A stretch of 64,000 nt of DNA, from positions 2,412,501-2,476,500 of the forward strand of contig NZ_JAUSZH010000001.1 in NCBI RefSeq assembly GCF_030817355.1, read 5' to 3'. This stretch comes from Streptomyces sp. V1I1. Lineage in GTDB: Bacteria > Actinomycetota > Actinomycetes > Streptomycetales > Streptomycetaceae. Made by a program: the position numbers and the translations under genes. This document shows, in pieces, positions 63,582 to 64,000 of this stretch; positions within the stretch are counted from its first letter, which is position 1; each line of letters starts with the position of its first letter. A model generated the notes under the pieces. The model made no database searches and was not told the DNA's origin. It worked only from the letters and a program-made list of their open reading frames with translations.

Positions 63582-64000
63582 GCGCCACCAGAACGGGATG
63601 GTGGCGGTGGGTACCGCTCGCCCCCGCCACCATCCTTCTGCTTCTCTTTCTGGCAGGACCGATCGGCTACTGCGTCTGGATCGCGTTCACCAACACGCAG
63701 CTGACGGGTGCGTCCGGCTCCGACTTCGTCGGCCTGGACAACTTCCGCCGGGCCTTCGCCGACGACGATTTCCGTAACGCCGTCTGGCTCACGCTCGTCT
63801 TCACCTTCGTCTCGGCCGTGGTCGGCCAGAACACGCTGGGCCTGGCGCTGGCCGGTCTGATGCGGGCCGCGTCCCGTCCCGTACGGACTCTCACCGGCAC
63901 CCTCGTCATCACGGCCTGGGTGCTGCCGGAGATCGTCGCGGCGTTCCTGCTGTACACCTTCTTCCGCCGCGAGGGAACGCTGAACGCCCTGCTGGACTGG
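63578..64000 (+). CDS. Sugar ABC transporter permease (5' part only)
   Basis: First 141 residues of a MalF-type permease: GTG at 63578, then TM1 VPLAPATILLLLFLAGPIGY, NTQLTGASGSDFVGLDNFRRAF (the usual periplasmic loop), TM2 NAVWLTLVFTFVSAVVGQNTLGLALAGLM and TM3. The gene continues past the window end. Coupled to the binding protein by a 4-base overlap, so a CUT1-type importer operon begins here. Confidence 0.93.
   Translation, partial: MSATRTGWWRWVPLAPATILLLLFLAGPIGYCVWIAFTNTQLTGASGSDFVGLDNFRRAFADDDFRNAVWLTLVFTFVSAVVGQNTLGLALAGLMRAASRPVRTLTGTLVITAWVLPEIVAAFLLYTFFRREGTLNALLDW

Overview
The window is high-GC actinobacterial DNA that reads as a Streptomyces chromosome. Many starts are GTG or TTG, genes often overlap by ATGA or GTGA, and C-rich hairpins fill the spacers. 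The order of the core genes also matches what I recall of the Streptomyces core: gcvT-gcvH-glyA-sdaA, a CabC-type EF-hand protein, glgX, an ABC exporter pair, a secreted M4 protease, glgP, then glgE-treS-mak-glgB and a HelD-like ATPase. No database search was possible, so the species is not named.

Layout. 1-3.7 kb: glycine/serine metabolism (gcvT 3' end, gcvH, glyA, sdaA). 3.9-5.3 kb: STAS protein, EF-hand protein, GNAT acetyltransferase. 5.5-7.4 kb: a tRNA-dependent cyclodipeptide synthase (CDPS) read in one frame with a CYP121-like cytochrome P450; the P450 half carries a one-base frameshift. 7.8-14.4 kb: beta-propeller lipoprotein and NodB-like protein, a candidate 6C-type small RNA, RsbW-like ATPase, enoyl-CoA hydratase and two L,D-transpeptidases. 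14.6-22.7 kb: glgX, a heterodimeric ABC exporter and a GH15 hydrolase. 22.9-25.9 kb: MarR-controlled flavin enzymes and a hotdog-like protein. 26.3-29.6 kb: secreted metalloprotease and polysaccharide lyase.

29.8-48.2 kb is the glycogen / maltose-1-phosphate (GlgE) region: glgP to the left, glgE-treS-mak-glgB to the right. Between glgP and glgE sits an accessory block of about 7.6 kb: HpaB-type monooxygenase, MFS exporter, PrnB-like heme enzyme and PhzS-like flavin monooxygenase in one orientation, an AraC regulator, and a divergent NmrA-type oxidoreductase whose stop overlaps a 21-codon ORF encoding EPSWGT twice. I do not recognise this as a described pathway. It and the CDPS-P450 ORF are the best candidates for something new.

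48.2-64 kb: HelD-like ATPase, then a decayed stretch (truncated hydrolase, frameshifted flavoprotein, IS5-type transposase tail), NmrA/Rrf2 pair, thioredoxin with MerR, an NAD-binding reductase, a laminarinase-like GH16 enzyme with a DUF1996 protein behind a perfect palindrome, a DctA transporter facing a CitA/CitB-like two-component system (the regulator is frameshifted), and the start of a sugar ABC importer.

Two otherwise intact genes (the P450 and the response regulator) are each broken by one base in a G/C run, so sequencing or assembly error must be considered for both. Short tandem repeats sit directly behind several stop codons.
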